Below, one piece after another: positions 55,820-64,000 of a stretch of 64,000 bases of DNA. Each line of letters begins with the position of its first letter. Position 1 is the stretch's first letter. Source of the stretch: Aureispira sp964404215 (lineage in GTDB: Bacteria > Bacteroidota > Bacteroidia > Chitinophagales > Saprospiraceae); contig CAYOJF010000002.1 of the NCBI GenBank assembly GCA_964404215.1, positions 30,176-94,175 on the forward strand, given 5' to 3'. The notes under the pieces were generated by a model, which was not told the DNA's origin, did not search any database, and worked only from the letters and a program-made list of their open reading frames with translations. A program made the translations under genes and the position numbers.

Positions 55820-58800
55820 ATGAAAAGAAACTACTACAATTTTAAATTTATGTACTGTTGGCTATTCTTAGTGATAGGGCTCTTCGCAGTACCTCAAACC
55901 GCACATGCCTCCCATATTCCAGGGGCAAACATTACTTACACCTGTAATCCTGCTAATCCATTAGAATACACATTCACATTGACTCTATTTCGTCGATGTC
56001 CAGGAACACACCCAACTTCCATGTCATCTGGTTTATTTACATTAACTAATGACTGTGGACTAGCCAATCCTACCATTCCTACTTTCAATCAAGTAGGGAC
56101 AGCAGTAGAGACCAATCAACTTTGTGCTTCTGTTACTTCTAACTGTGTTGGTGGAATTTATCCTGGTGTTTGGAAATACACCTATGAAGCGACAGTTGTC
56201 TTGCCAGCTGACTGTGATGCATGGACAATGCGTTATGAACTTTGCTGTAGAGATGTATCTGACAACCTATCAGGTGGCTCAAGTAATAGAATGGTAACCT
56301 CTACTACACTAAATACTTTAACTGCTCCTTGCAACAACTCTCCTCAGATTACCTCTGACCCAATCCCTTATGGTTGTGCAGGAGAACCATATAGTTATTG
56401 TCTGAGTATTTCTGATCTTGAAGGAGACTTAGCTTTATATAGCCTAGTATCTCCTCAGACAACAGGTGGTACTCCAATCGCTCATAACGCAGGTTATAGC
56501 CCAACTCAGCCATTAAACAACTTTAATTTTGACCCCGCAACAGGTTGTTTGACCTTCAACCACCCTACACCAGGGCAGTTTGTAGTTGCTATCAAAATTA
56601 CTTCTGTTGATATAGCAGGAGATACCATTTCTGAAATCATTCATGATTTCAAAATTATTGTACAAAACTGTACCAACTCTCCACCTGTTAATGTAAATAA
56701 TGGGGTATCTAATGTAAGTGGTTCTGGTACTCAAACTGGTCCAAACACCATTGCATCTTGTTATGGGGATAATGTTTGTTTTGATGTAGTATTTGCTGAT
56801 ACAACCAACCCTGGTGATAGTTTGACTATTGTTACAGATGCTCTTACTCTATTACCTGGAGCTACGTTCACACAGACTGGTGTTAACCCTGTAACAGGAA
56901 CATTGTGTTGGGTTTCACAACCTGGCTACACAGGGAATGTTGTTACTTTCATTGTACAAGATAATGGTTGTCCAGTAAGAGGTAACAGTGGTTTTTCTGT
57001 TAATTTTGATATCACAACAGGAGTCTATGCAGGTCCTGATATTACTATTTGTGGTAGTCAAACCGCTCAATTACAAGCGTATGGAGCTGGATCTTATACC
57101 TGGACACCAGCCACCAATCTAAGTTGTACTAACTGTTCCAATCCTATTGCAACTCCTACGACTACTACCTCTTATATTGTAACTGGTAACTTAACAGGTG
57201 TCTGTAATAATATCGATACTGTTACCGTAAATGTTGTACCTGATTTCCCGATTACACTCAATCCTACTGCTGCTACTATCTGTGCTAATGAAATTGTACA
57301 GTTAAGTGCTACAGGACCAGGTGCTACTAGTAATTACACCTATGAGTGGGAACCAGCTGCTACACTAACCAGTGATATAATTCACAATCCAATTGCTAAT
57401 CCATTGACGAGTACGACTTACGATGTTTCTATTACTGCTGCTAATGGCTGTGTTATGTCAGCACAAGTACCAGTAACAGTTTCAGGTGTTGGCCCTACGG
57501 TTGTCATTGAACCTGCTGACACTACTCTGTGTCCAGGCGAAAGTGTTATATTAAACAGTTCTGCTTATGTTTACCCTGCGGTCTGTGGACCTAGTGCAGG
57601 TTGTACTGGTAATAGCAGTACTTTAGATGTAGGTAGTGGTACTTTTTCGACTACTACTTATAGTCCATTTTTCGGTTCTACATCTACTACTACTAACTAT
57701 ACTGCCAAGATTCAATTTATCTACACAGCAGCAGAGCTTAATGCTCTAGGATATAACGGAGGAACAATTAACTCCTTAGCATTATTCTTTACAAGTAGTA
57801 ACAACTATCAATATGATGATGTTGAAATCAAAATGGGTTGTACCAATCAAATGGAATATACAGGAAGTAGTTTCATTGATGGTAGCACTTTGACGACTGT
57901 CTATAATGCAAACGATGTAAATCCAGCTAATAATAACTGGGAAACATTCAATATCTCAGGTTGGGATTGGGATGGTACTTCTAATTTAGTGATACAGATT
58001 TGTACTAGAGAGGATAATGCCAATAACTCTGGAAGTGAAAGCATTCAATACGAAAATACATTTCCAGAATACAAGTTCATGTATGATAGAACGACTTCTA
58101 CTACAGCACCTTCTTGTCCAGAACTAATAGGAAGTAGAGCTAGTGGACGCCCTAACATCCGTTTTGGCTTCTGCCAGCAGACAGTTGGTACACCAACTTA
58201 TGCTTGGACTCCAGCAGCAACTTTGTCAAGTGCAACTGCAGCTGACCCAATTGCTAGCCCAACTGCTACTACTACTTATTTCCTAAATGTATTGGATGGA
58301 AATACAGGTTGTACAGGTTCTGGAAGTGCTATTGTAAATGTAAAAGATCTTTATGTTACAACTACACCAGCAAGTGTAGCACGTTGTAACACCGATCCAG
58401 CTACACAATTAAATGCTCAAGTTTACTACGATGGTAATGCTATTGGTGTAGGTTCTACCCTACCTTATACAGAAGCTACTACTACTACACTACCAAGCTG
58501 TTCTAATGTAACGGGAGGAACTGTTTCTTTTACATTTAATAATACTGTTCCTGATGCTGTTGGTAATGTTACCCTTACAATCTGTGTAGCAGGTGACTTT
58601 GGTAGTACATCTGAAAACTATGAACTCTTTGGTGAAGGAGGCGTTAGCTTAGGTACTTTCAGCAAAACAGGATCTACTGTGCCAACTTATGGTGATTGTG
58701 GAACAACTCCTTTCTGTCATGACGTAACAATCACTCAAGCTCAGTGGAATAGCTGGAACTTAGATGGTCAGGTAATTTTGACCGCAGATGCCGCTACTAA

Positions 58801-60442
58801 CGTGAATAACTTCTGTAGCCACGCAGGAAATACAGGTACTTCTTTCTGTGTAACAACAGGTGAAGTGAACTATATGGCTGTATTAGGAGCCAGTTATGTT
58901 TGGTCTCCTGGAACAAGTCTTTCTAGTACAACGATACCAAATCCAACTACTAATACACCAAGCAACACCACTTATACAGTAGCTGGTGAGTATGCTGGAT
59001 GTACTGTTACCAATACAGTAGATGTTACTATCAATACTGCCTCTACAGCACCAATATTAAGTCCAGTAGTAGGAACTCAGTGTCCTAATACAACAATGAC
59101 ATTAAGTGCAGCCGGTGGTGTAGCTGGACTAGGATCTACTATCGAATGGTACACTGGGCCTAATGGTACAGGTACTTGGCTAGGTAGTGGTAGTACATAT
59201 AGCTTTATTCCTACCAATGGTCAAGATATTTTCATTCGTAGAGAAGGAGCATGTGGCAACACCTCTGACGATAGTGAAACGATTACACTCAAAGATTATG
59301 TTTATGGTGCGAACGCAACCAATGCTACAACTTACTGTACCGATAACAATGGTTGGCATCATTTCTATGACAACGATGATATTATTCTTTCTATTAGAGG
59401 TGATTTGTCAGGAGCTCCTGCAGGATTCCCTATTGCTACAGTTTGGGACAACAATGCTTATTATCAGCAAGGTCAAGGCCCATTCACAACTGCTTCTTGT
59501 CCAAATGGTCTAACACCAGGAGAAGAGCGATTTGAAATGGAAAGAAGTTGGAATGTTGATTTTGGTGGAGGTACATTCAATGGTACTTATGATACTAGAT
59601 TCTATTACCTACCTGCAGAAAAAACTGCTGTAGAGAATGCAGCTGCTGCATGGATGGCTGCCAATCCAACTTGTGGATATACTTATAAATATGCTACACC
59701 AAATGGATCATACTGGTTCAAAAATACAGGAAGTAATTATACTGCTCCTGACTATGATGGTCTACATCTGACAGCTACTGGTGGTACTGCTCCTAATGGA
59801 ACTAACTATACTGAAATGACAGGTATTACTAGTTTCTCTGGTGGAGGATTGGGAGTTATATTAGTTCCTAATACTTTATTGAAAGCAGAATGGCTTTATT
59901 TTGAAGGTGAAACAGTTGATAACAGCAAAAACCTACTTCGTTGGGCAACTGCTTCAGAACAAAATACAACACATTTCAACATTCAGCGTAGCCAAGACGG
60001 TATCAGCTTCAGTACTATTGGAGCTACACCTGCACAAGGCAACTCTACTACTACTCATCATTACACCTATGATGACAACCATCCTTTTGAAGGAGGAAAT
60101 TACTACCGTTTAGAATTAGTGAATGGAGATGGTTCAGTTAGTTATTCTAATACTATTCTATTAGTTATCAATCCTGACAATGCCGTTTATTCATTCTACC
60201 CAAATCCAACACAAGATGTTGTCTTCTATAACTTTGAGTCTACAAAAGCTCAAGAATTAGAAGTAGAGATCATGGATGTATTAGGTAGAGTATTGGAAAG
60301 TAATACTGCTGCATTGACTATTGGTTCTAATAATATTGAAATTTCTTTAGAGAAATATCCTGTTGGAACTTATCTTGTTCGTGTTAAACACAACAACAGT
60401 GGAGCAATTCATATTTCAAAAGTAGTCAAAAAAGGTAACTAA
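55820..60442 (+). CDS. Large T9SS type A surface protein sharing the giant-cluster N-terminal domain (1540 aa)
   Basis: Signal peptide to about 30 (PQTAHASHIPGA). The N-terminal ~280 residues correspond to the Cys-rich domain of the 37.8-34.2 kb cluster: SHIPGANITYTCNPANPLEY, LTLFRRCPGTHPTSM, MRYELCCRDVSDN, GCAGEPYSYCLSISD and a late FNFDPATGCLTFNHPTPGQFVVAIKIT that corresponds to their LDPQTGLLTGTPxxLGVYLVGVC. Then come Ig-like units (WTPATNLSCTNCSNPIA, WEPAATLTSD), other beta domains, a RWATASEQNTTHFNIQRS pre-sorting domain, and a type A sorting domain (FYPNPTQDVVFYNF, DVLGRVLES, PVGTYLVRVK). So the head is shared with the type-B cargo but the export signal is of another class. A strong terminator follows. 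Confidence 0.87.
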   Translation: MKRNYYNFKFMYCWLFLVIGLFAVPQTAHASHIPGANITYTCNPANPLEYTFTLTLFRRCPGTHPTSMSSGLFTLTNDCGLANPTIPTFNQVGTAVETNQLCASVTSNCVGGIYPGVWKYTYEATVVLPADCDAWTMRYELCCRDVSDNLSGGSSNRMVTSTTLNTLTAPCNNSPQITSDPIPYGCAGEPYSYCLSISDLEGDLALYSLVSPQTTGGTPIAHNAGYSPTQPLNNFNFDPATGCLTFNHPTPGQFVVAIKITSVDIAGDTISEIIHDFKIIVQNCTNSPPVNVNNGVSNVSGSGTQTGPNTIASCYGDNVCFDVVFADTTNPGDSLTIVTDALTLLPGATFTQTGVNPVTGTLCWVSQPGYTGNVVTFIVQDNGCPVRGNSGFSVNFDITTGVYAGPDITICGSQTAQLQAYGAGSYTWTPATNLSCTNCSNPIATPTTTTSYIVTGNLTGVCNNIDTVTVNVVPDFPITLNPTAATICANEIVQLSATGPGATSNYTYEWEPAATLTSDIIHNPIANPLTSTTYDVSITAANGCVMSAQVPVTVSGVGPTVVIEPADTTLCPGESVILNSSAYVYPAVCGPSAGCTGNSSTLDVGSGTFSTTTYSPFFGSTSTTTNYTAKIQFIYTAAELNALGYNGGTINSLALFFTSSNNYQYDDVEIKMGCTNQMEYTGSSFIDGSTLTTVYNANDVNPANNNWETFNISGWDWDGTSNLVIQICTREDNANNSGSESIQYENTFPEYKFMYDRTTSTTAPSCPELIGSRASGRPNIRFGFCQQTVGTPTYAWTPAATLSSATAADPIASPTATTTYFLNVLDGNTGCTGSGSAIVNVKDLYVTTTPASVARCNTDPATQLNAQVYYDGNAIGVGSTLPYTEATTTTLPSCSNVTGGTVSFTFNNTVPDAVGNVTLTICVAGDFGSTSENYELFGEGGVSLGTFSKTGSTVPTYGDCGTTPFCHDVTITQAQWNSWNLDGQVILTADAATNVNNFCSHAGNTGTSFCVTTGEVNYMAVLGASYVWSPGTSLSSTTIPNPTTNTPSNTTYTVAGEYAGCTVTNTVDVTINTASTAPILSPVVGTQCPNTTMTLSAAGGVAGLGSTIEWYTGPNGTGTWLGSGSTYSFIPTNGQDIFIRREGACGNTSDDSETITLKDYVYGANATNATTYCTDNNGWHHFYDNDDIILSIRGDLSGAPAGFPIATVWDNNAYYQQGQGPFTTASCPNGLTPGEERFEMERSWNVDFGGGTFNGTYDTRFYYLPAEKTAVENAAAAWMAANPTCGYTYKYATPNGSYWFKNTGSNYTAPDYDGLHLTATGGTAPNGTNYTEMTGITSFSGGGLGVILVPNTLLKAEWLYFEGETVDNSKNLLRWATASEQNTTHFNIQRSQDGISFSTIGATPAQGNSTTTHHYTYDDNHPFEGGNYYRLELVNGDGSVSYSNTILLVINPDNAVYSFYPNPTQDVVFYNFESTKAQELEVEIMDVLGRVLESNTAALTIGSNNIEISLEKYPVGTYLVRVKHNNSGAIHISKVVKKGN

Positions 60443-60468
60443 TCTTTTTAGATAATTTTGAGAAACGA

Positions 60469-60503
60469 GACCTGTTAGTATTGAACTAGCAGGTCTTTTT
60501 TTT
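60469..60503 (+). terminator. Rho-independent terminator after the 1540-residue protein
   Basis: GACCTGTTAGT (60469-60479) pairs with ACTAGCAGGTC (60485-60495) with one G-T wobble and a five-base loop, followed by T8. It lies 27 bases after the stop codon. Confidence 0.92.
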
Positions 60504-60552
60504 GTCCCTAAAAGCCCCTCTCATTTACACCTCAAATATCAGAATAAAACCG

Positions 60553-60560
60553 TACCTTTG
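60553..60560 (+). promoter_or_regulatory. -7 promoter box just before the RNase D gene
   Basis: TACCTTTG fits TAnnTTTG and ends four bases before the ATG at 60565. A transcript from it would start at or next to the start codon, which supports 60565 rather than the longer frame from 60502 and suggests a leaderless mRNA. Confidence 0.5.
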
Positions 60561-60564
60561 TAAT

Positions 60565-61722
60565 ATGATACAACCTAAATTTATAGCCAACCAAGAGGCG
60601 TTGGAACTGACGATTAGTCAACTCGAAAAAGTAAAAGCATTTGCTATTGACCTAGAATTTGATAAAAATCACTTTAGATATGGCTTCAACATTTGCCTTA
60701 TGCAAATATTTGATGGTGAAAATTGTTATCTAATTGATCCACTAAGTCCTCGTCTAGACATCCAAGCTATTTACCCCGTATTAGAGAACTCTAACATTGA
60801 AAAAATAGCCTTTTCGTTTGGTGAAGATATGCGTCTTTTGCATTCTCTAGGATGTTTCCCAAAAAACATCTTTGATATCGCTACTGCTGCACGTATAGCA
60901 GATTATGCCCCATCTTCTTTAGGTACTGTCCTAGATACAGTCTTAGAGATTACGGTCAATAAATCAGCCCAAGCTAGTGACTGGCACAATCGTCCACTAA
61001 CCCCCAAACAAATAGAATATGCTGCTAGTGATGTTCTACACCTTTTGGAGTTAAAAGAAGTATTGCTTCAAAAAATAACGACACTTGACCGATTAGAATG
61101 GTTACAGCAAGAAAATGCCGTTTGGGATCAAGTAGACTTTAGTGATTTAGACAACAATGTCTATCTAAGAGAAAAGGACAAAAAGAATATGTCTATTTAT
61201 GAATGGTTTGTTTTCTCTGAACTAATGCACCTAAGGGAAGAGAAAGCTAAAGAACTCAATCGTCCTAGTTATAAAGTTATTTCTAAAGATTATCTTATAG
61301 AAATGGCCCAACGACCAACACAGATACATCGTTTTGATAAAATTAGAAACATTCACCGAAAGCTAAAAACTCCCGAATTCAAATCTAGTTTGCAGCAGAC
61401 ACTCAATAAAGCGGTTCAAGAGGCTAATAACCAGCGATTATCCAAAACCGATAAAGCCTCTAAACGTCTTTCTCCTGAAGACTATCAAAAGTTTATTGAA
61501 CGAAAAAAACGCAAAGACGAAGCTAAGAAGAATGTATTCAAACCAATACAAAAAGCGATGTTAGAAGATTTGGGTGAAAACATCATCACTCTACTCATCA
61601 ATAACCGCATTATGGAAGACTGGGCCATTGGAAACATTGAACAGCTACTCCCTTATAAAAAACAACTCATTGAGCAGTATGCTACCAAACTTCAGCTAGA
61701 TGTTAATCAATATCTAGATTAA
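60565..61722 (+). CDS. rnd: Ribonuclease D
   Basis: A 385-residue 3'-5' exoribonuclease of the DEDDy superfamily involved in tRNA 3'-end and structured-RNA trimming. Exo I is AIDLEF with Asp29/Glu31, Exo II contains FGEDMRLL with Asp88, and Exo III is YAASDV with Tyr152 and Asp156; a C-terminal HRDC-like helical region (about 215-290, WFVFSELMHLREEKAKELNRP) follows. The ATG at 60565 is chosen because the upstream 21 codons overlap the -7 box and terminator and have no homology. It converges with the comEC gene and overlaps its 3' end by 20 bases. Confidence 0.88.
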   Translation: MIQPKFIANQEALELTISQLEKVKAFAIDLEFDKNHFRYGFNICLMQIFDGENCYLIDPLSPRLDIQAIYPVLENSNIEKIAFSFGEDMRLLHSLGCFPKNIFDIATAARIADYAPSSLGTVLDTVLEITVNKSAQASDWHNRPLTPKQIEYAASDVLHLLELKEVLLQKITTLDRLEWLQQENAVWDQVDFSDLDNNVYLREKDKKNMSIYEWFVFSELMHLREEKAKELNRPSYKVISKDYLIEMAQRPTQIHRFDKIRNIHRKLKTPEFKSSLQQTLNKAVQEANNQRLSKTDKASKRLSPEDYQKFIERKKRKDEAKKNVFKPIQKAMLEDLGENIITLLINNRIMEDWAIGNIEQLLPYKKQLIEQYATKLQLDVNQYLD

Positions 61723-63829
61723 ATGCTCCTTGTGTTCCAATATCTATAAAGTCAATGTCTTCTTCCAGACATTGGCTTTTCCATTTATTGACACGCCAGT
61801 AAGGGTTTGATGAATCTATGATTATTTTCTTATAGGTACACAACTCATCCAATTGATTGATAGATTCTAGTTTGGGGTTATTACACAGCAATACATAATC
61901 TACCTCTATTGGCACATAACTTTTCTTGTTTTCTAAGTCTTTATTAAGGATTAATAAACGTTTATCTGCTGTAGCAATGACAGGATACTGGTAATGTAAA
62001 AACGAAGTAAAAAAGGTATCTTTTTGAAGTCCCAAAATAGTTTGTTTTTCTATTCCTAATGCCCAATGGTTATTTTGTTGTGCATATTCCAAAGTAGGTG
62101 TTCCCTGTATATCTGTCGAAGCAATAGTAATGACTGATTTTCCTTTTACAATATCAATACAAGTAGCCTTCCGTACATCATAAACAATCATTTTATGCTG
62201 TTGATGTTGTTGACAGCTTTCCCAAAGTTCAATACTAGAAGTGATCACTAATAAAATAAGAGGGAGAAAAAAATGTCTAAGTTGGCGACTCAAAAAAGCA
62301 TACGTCAAACCAATAAGAACGATATACCCCAACCATAATTCCCATCCTGCTAGCCAAAAACCTTCGGATACAGCCATCGGAAGCTGTTGAATAAGAAAGA
62401 TCAAACTATTCATTACCCAAATCATCCAATCCAATATACCACCAATAATACTCCCTAGCATTTCTCCTATATAAGGCACAGACTCTACTAACAACAATGC
62501 CATACCAAGTCCTAATACTAGTCCAGCCAAAGCTGTTACGACGACTCCTGACAACCAGAAAAAAACAGGAAACTGATGAAAGTAGTACAAACTAATGGGT
62601 AGAGTAGCAATCTGTGCCGCTAGTGAAACCGCTATCCCATTCCACAACCAATCTAGTACTTTGTGTTCTGTATAATACCATTTATAGATTTTGGGGTGAT
62701 AATAGACAATCCCAATTAATGCCACATAAGACAGTTGAAAGCCTACATTATAGACCAAATAAACATCTGTACATAATAATAAAAAAGCAGATGCTGCTAA
62801 GGAATTATAAACATTAATTTTACGCCCAATCGACTGGCCAATAATCAAAAAAGAAAACATTGTTGTTGCACGTAATACAGAAGCCGAGCCTCCTGTCAAT
62901 AAAGCGAAAAACCATAACACCCCTAATAGCAATATCGTTCGCAGCTTTTTCCGTCTTTTAATCGTAATTCCTAATAGATTGAGTAACCCCATTAGTATTC
63001 CGGCAATAATTCCTATATGTAATCCAGAAACAGCCAATACATGCATTGCTCCAGTATCAGCATAAGCATTTTTAATATCTTGACTTAATCCACTTTTTGC
63101 CCCTAATAACAATGCCATCGCTACAGCTTGTTCATTAGGTCCTCTGATGTATTTTTTGATAATACGCTGCAAATAATCCTGCAAAGCAATTTGCTGCTCC
63201 CACCAATAACTACCGTTATGAGAAGCTAAAAGTTGCCAATTGCCACTAGGAAGATAAGTCTGGAGATATATTCGCTGATTAGCATAATACTTTTTTGCAT
63301 CAAAAGCATGGGGATTCGAAGGCGGGGCAATTTCCTCAATTTTACTTTGTAACAATAATTGATCGCCATATTGTAAGTTGACGCTATGGGTATCTAATTT
63401 AAAATAGGTTAAAACCGTTGTTGTTGTAAATTGCTTTTTGCCCATCGAATCTAAAAACTGGCTGATTTCGATTTCTGCTTTCAAACTTTTTGTACTCAAT
63501 ACAGGTTGGCTATTGATGGTAGCAATATAAGTTATTGGCTGACTATTCTCCCCTGATTCCAATAGTTTTGATGATGGTCTTATATCTTGATATTGACTCA
63601 GATAAATCCCTAACAAGAATAATACGCCAAATAACAGACATCCCCAAATACGCACCACTGCAATACTAGGAGACTTAACCAATTGCATTGCTACTAAACC
63701 TAAAACCGTGGCTCCGAATAAAGCTCCGATAGTAATCACATCCAAATTCATAGCCCATCCATCATAAAACAATACTCCCAATATAAATGGAAGTAGGAGT
63801 CTTACAAAAGGAATTTTCTGCCAAGTCAT
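61703..63829 (-). CDS. comEC: ComEC/Rec2-family competence protein
   Basis: A 708-residue polytopic inner-membrane protein: the N-terminal ~180 residues have three hydrophobic helices and an OB-like DUF4131 segment (QPITYIATINSQPV), followed by the competence domain with the family signature GAMHVLAVSGLHIGIIAGI (about residues 257-275) and about ten helices to residue ~525. The C-terminal part (about 535-708) is where many ComEC proteins have a metallo-beta-lactamase-like domain, but I see no HxHxDH motif; the region looks degenerate. ComEC forms the channel for DNA uptake across the inner membrane. The start is taken at 63829, MTWQKIPF. Confidence 0.9.
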   Translation of the reverse strand: MTWQKIPFVRLLLPFILGVLFYDGWAMNLDVITIGALFGATVLGLVAMQLVKSPSIAVVRIWGCLLFGVLFLLGIYLSQYQDIRPSSKLLESGENSQPITYIATINSQPVLSTKSLKAEIEISQFLDSMGKKQFTTTTVLTYFKLDTHSVNLQYGDQLLLQSKIEEIAPPSNPHAFDAKKYYANQRIYLQTYLPSGNWQLLASHNGSYWWEQQIALQDYLQRIIKKYIRGPNEQAVAMALLLGAKSGLSQDIKNAYADTGAMHVLAVSGLHIGIIAGILMGLLNLLGITIKRRKKLRTILLLGVLWFFALLTGGSASVLRATTMFSFLIIGQSIGRKINVYNSLAASAFLLLCTDVYLVYNVGFQLSYVALIGIVYYHPKIYKWYYTEHKVLDWLWNGIAVSLAAQIATLPISLYYFHQFPVFFWLSGVVVTALAGLVLGLGMALLLVESVPYIGEMLGSIIGGILDWMIWVMNSLIFLIQQLPMAVSEGFWLAGWELWLGYIVLIGLTYAFLSRQLRHFFLPLILLVITSSIELWESCQQHQQHKMIVYDVRKATCIDIVKGKSVITIASTDIQGTPTLEYAQQNNHWALGIEKQTILGLQKDTFFTSFLHYQYPVIATADKRLLILNKDLENKKSYVPIEVDYVLLCNNPKLESINQLDELCTYKKIIIDSSNPYWRVNKWKSQCLEEDIDFIDIGTQGAFNLDID

Positions 63830-64000
63830 AAATAAAGTTATTTGCTATAACCTAAATATAAAATAAGTTTGCAGAAAAAATATTTTTTCGATCGCTAAAC
63901 ACACCAAAAAAGACCTTTTAATCATCTATACTACCAGATACTTATTGAAGTTGTTTAAAAATGATTTGTTTTACTTTTAATAAGAATTAAACAAAAGGCA

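Overview
The window looks like a chromosome segment of an AT-rich member of the Bacteroidota. The support is several type IX secretion (T9SS) C-terminal sorting domains of both type A and type B, a PorP/SprF-family protein beside an OmpA/TPR/PD40 (PorE-like) protein, giant PKD-type surface proteins, -7 promoter boxes of the TAnnTTTG form, and weak Shine-Dalgarno sequences. The surface-protein content would fit a gliding or surface-attached lineage such as Saprospiria, but genus cannot be resolved from the sequence alone. No rRNA, tRNA, CRISPR array, insertion sequence or prophage was recognised.

Layout. 1-5.8 kb (+): a T9SS cargo protein cut by the window edge, small unknown proteins, two SAM-dependent methyltransferases, and a pair of paralogous two-helix membrane proteins. 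5.9-8.2 kb (+): a ClpB-like double AAA+ ATPase with a degenerate first ATPase module. 8.2-10.2 kb (+): an overlapping lipoprotein operon, YHYH protein (frame broken at a G7 tract) - YwqK-type repeat lipoprotein - SCO1/SenC. 10.5-14.1 kb (+): a 1206-residue outer-membrane protein. 14.2-18.2 kb (-): a T9SS cargo protein, then an overlapping ABC ATPase - NRDE - TPR operon. 18.3-24 kb (-): an 1883-residue beta-helix/SprB-repeat adhesin.

24.2-40.7 kb (-) is a surface-secretion locus. Three tandem giant type-B sorting-domain proteins (965, 1135 and 2022 residues) share one N-terminal Cys-rich domain. They are followed by a 143-residue protein that is essentially a lone sorting-domain-like module, then a PorP/SprF protein, and, beyond a terminator, the PorE-like OmpA protein. 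The most economical reading is large surface filaments or adhesins encoded with their dedicated outer-membrane partner. A fourth protein with the same N-terminal domain, but a type-A sorting domain, lies at 55.8-60.4 kb.

40.9-50.9 kb (+) is mostly housekeeping: DUF2804, mnmA, a LysM protein, an aspartate-type aminotransferase, pckA, and a Gfo/Idh - rpe - fmt - DUF3299-like run. 60.6-63.8 kb holds ribonuclease D and ComEC, convergent with a 20-bp overlap.

The most unusual accessory unit is at 50.95-54.54 kb (-). A small helical domain (called EAD-like here) is encoded twice. One copy is the N-terminus of a 994-residue STAND/NB-ARC ATPase with eight 40-residue TPRs. The other is a short separate ORF that runs into a two-helix membrane ORF if the frame shifts by -1 at an A10 slippery tract. 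This looks like a compact sensor/adaptor/membrane-effector conflict system.
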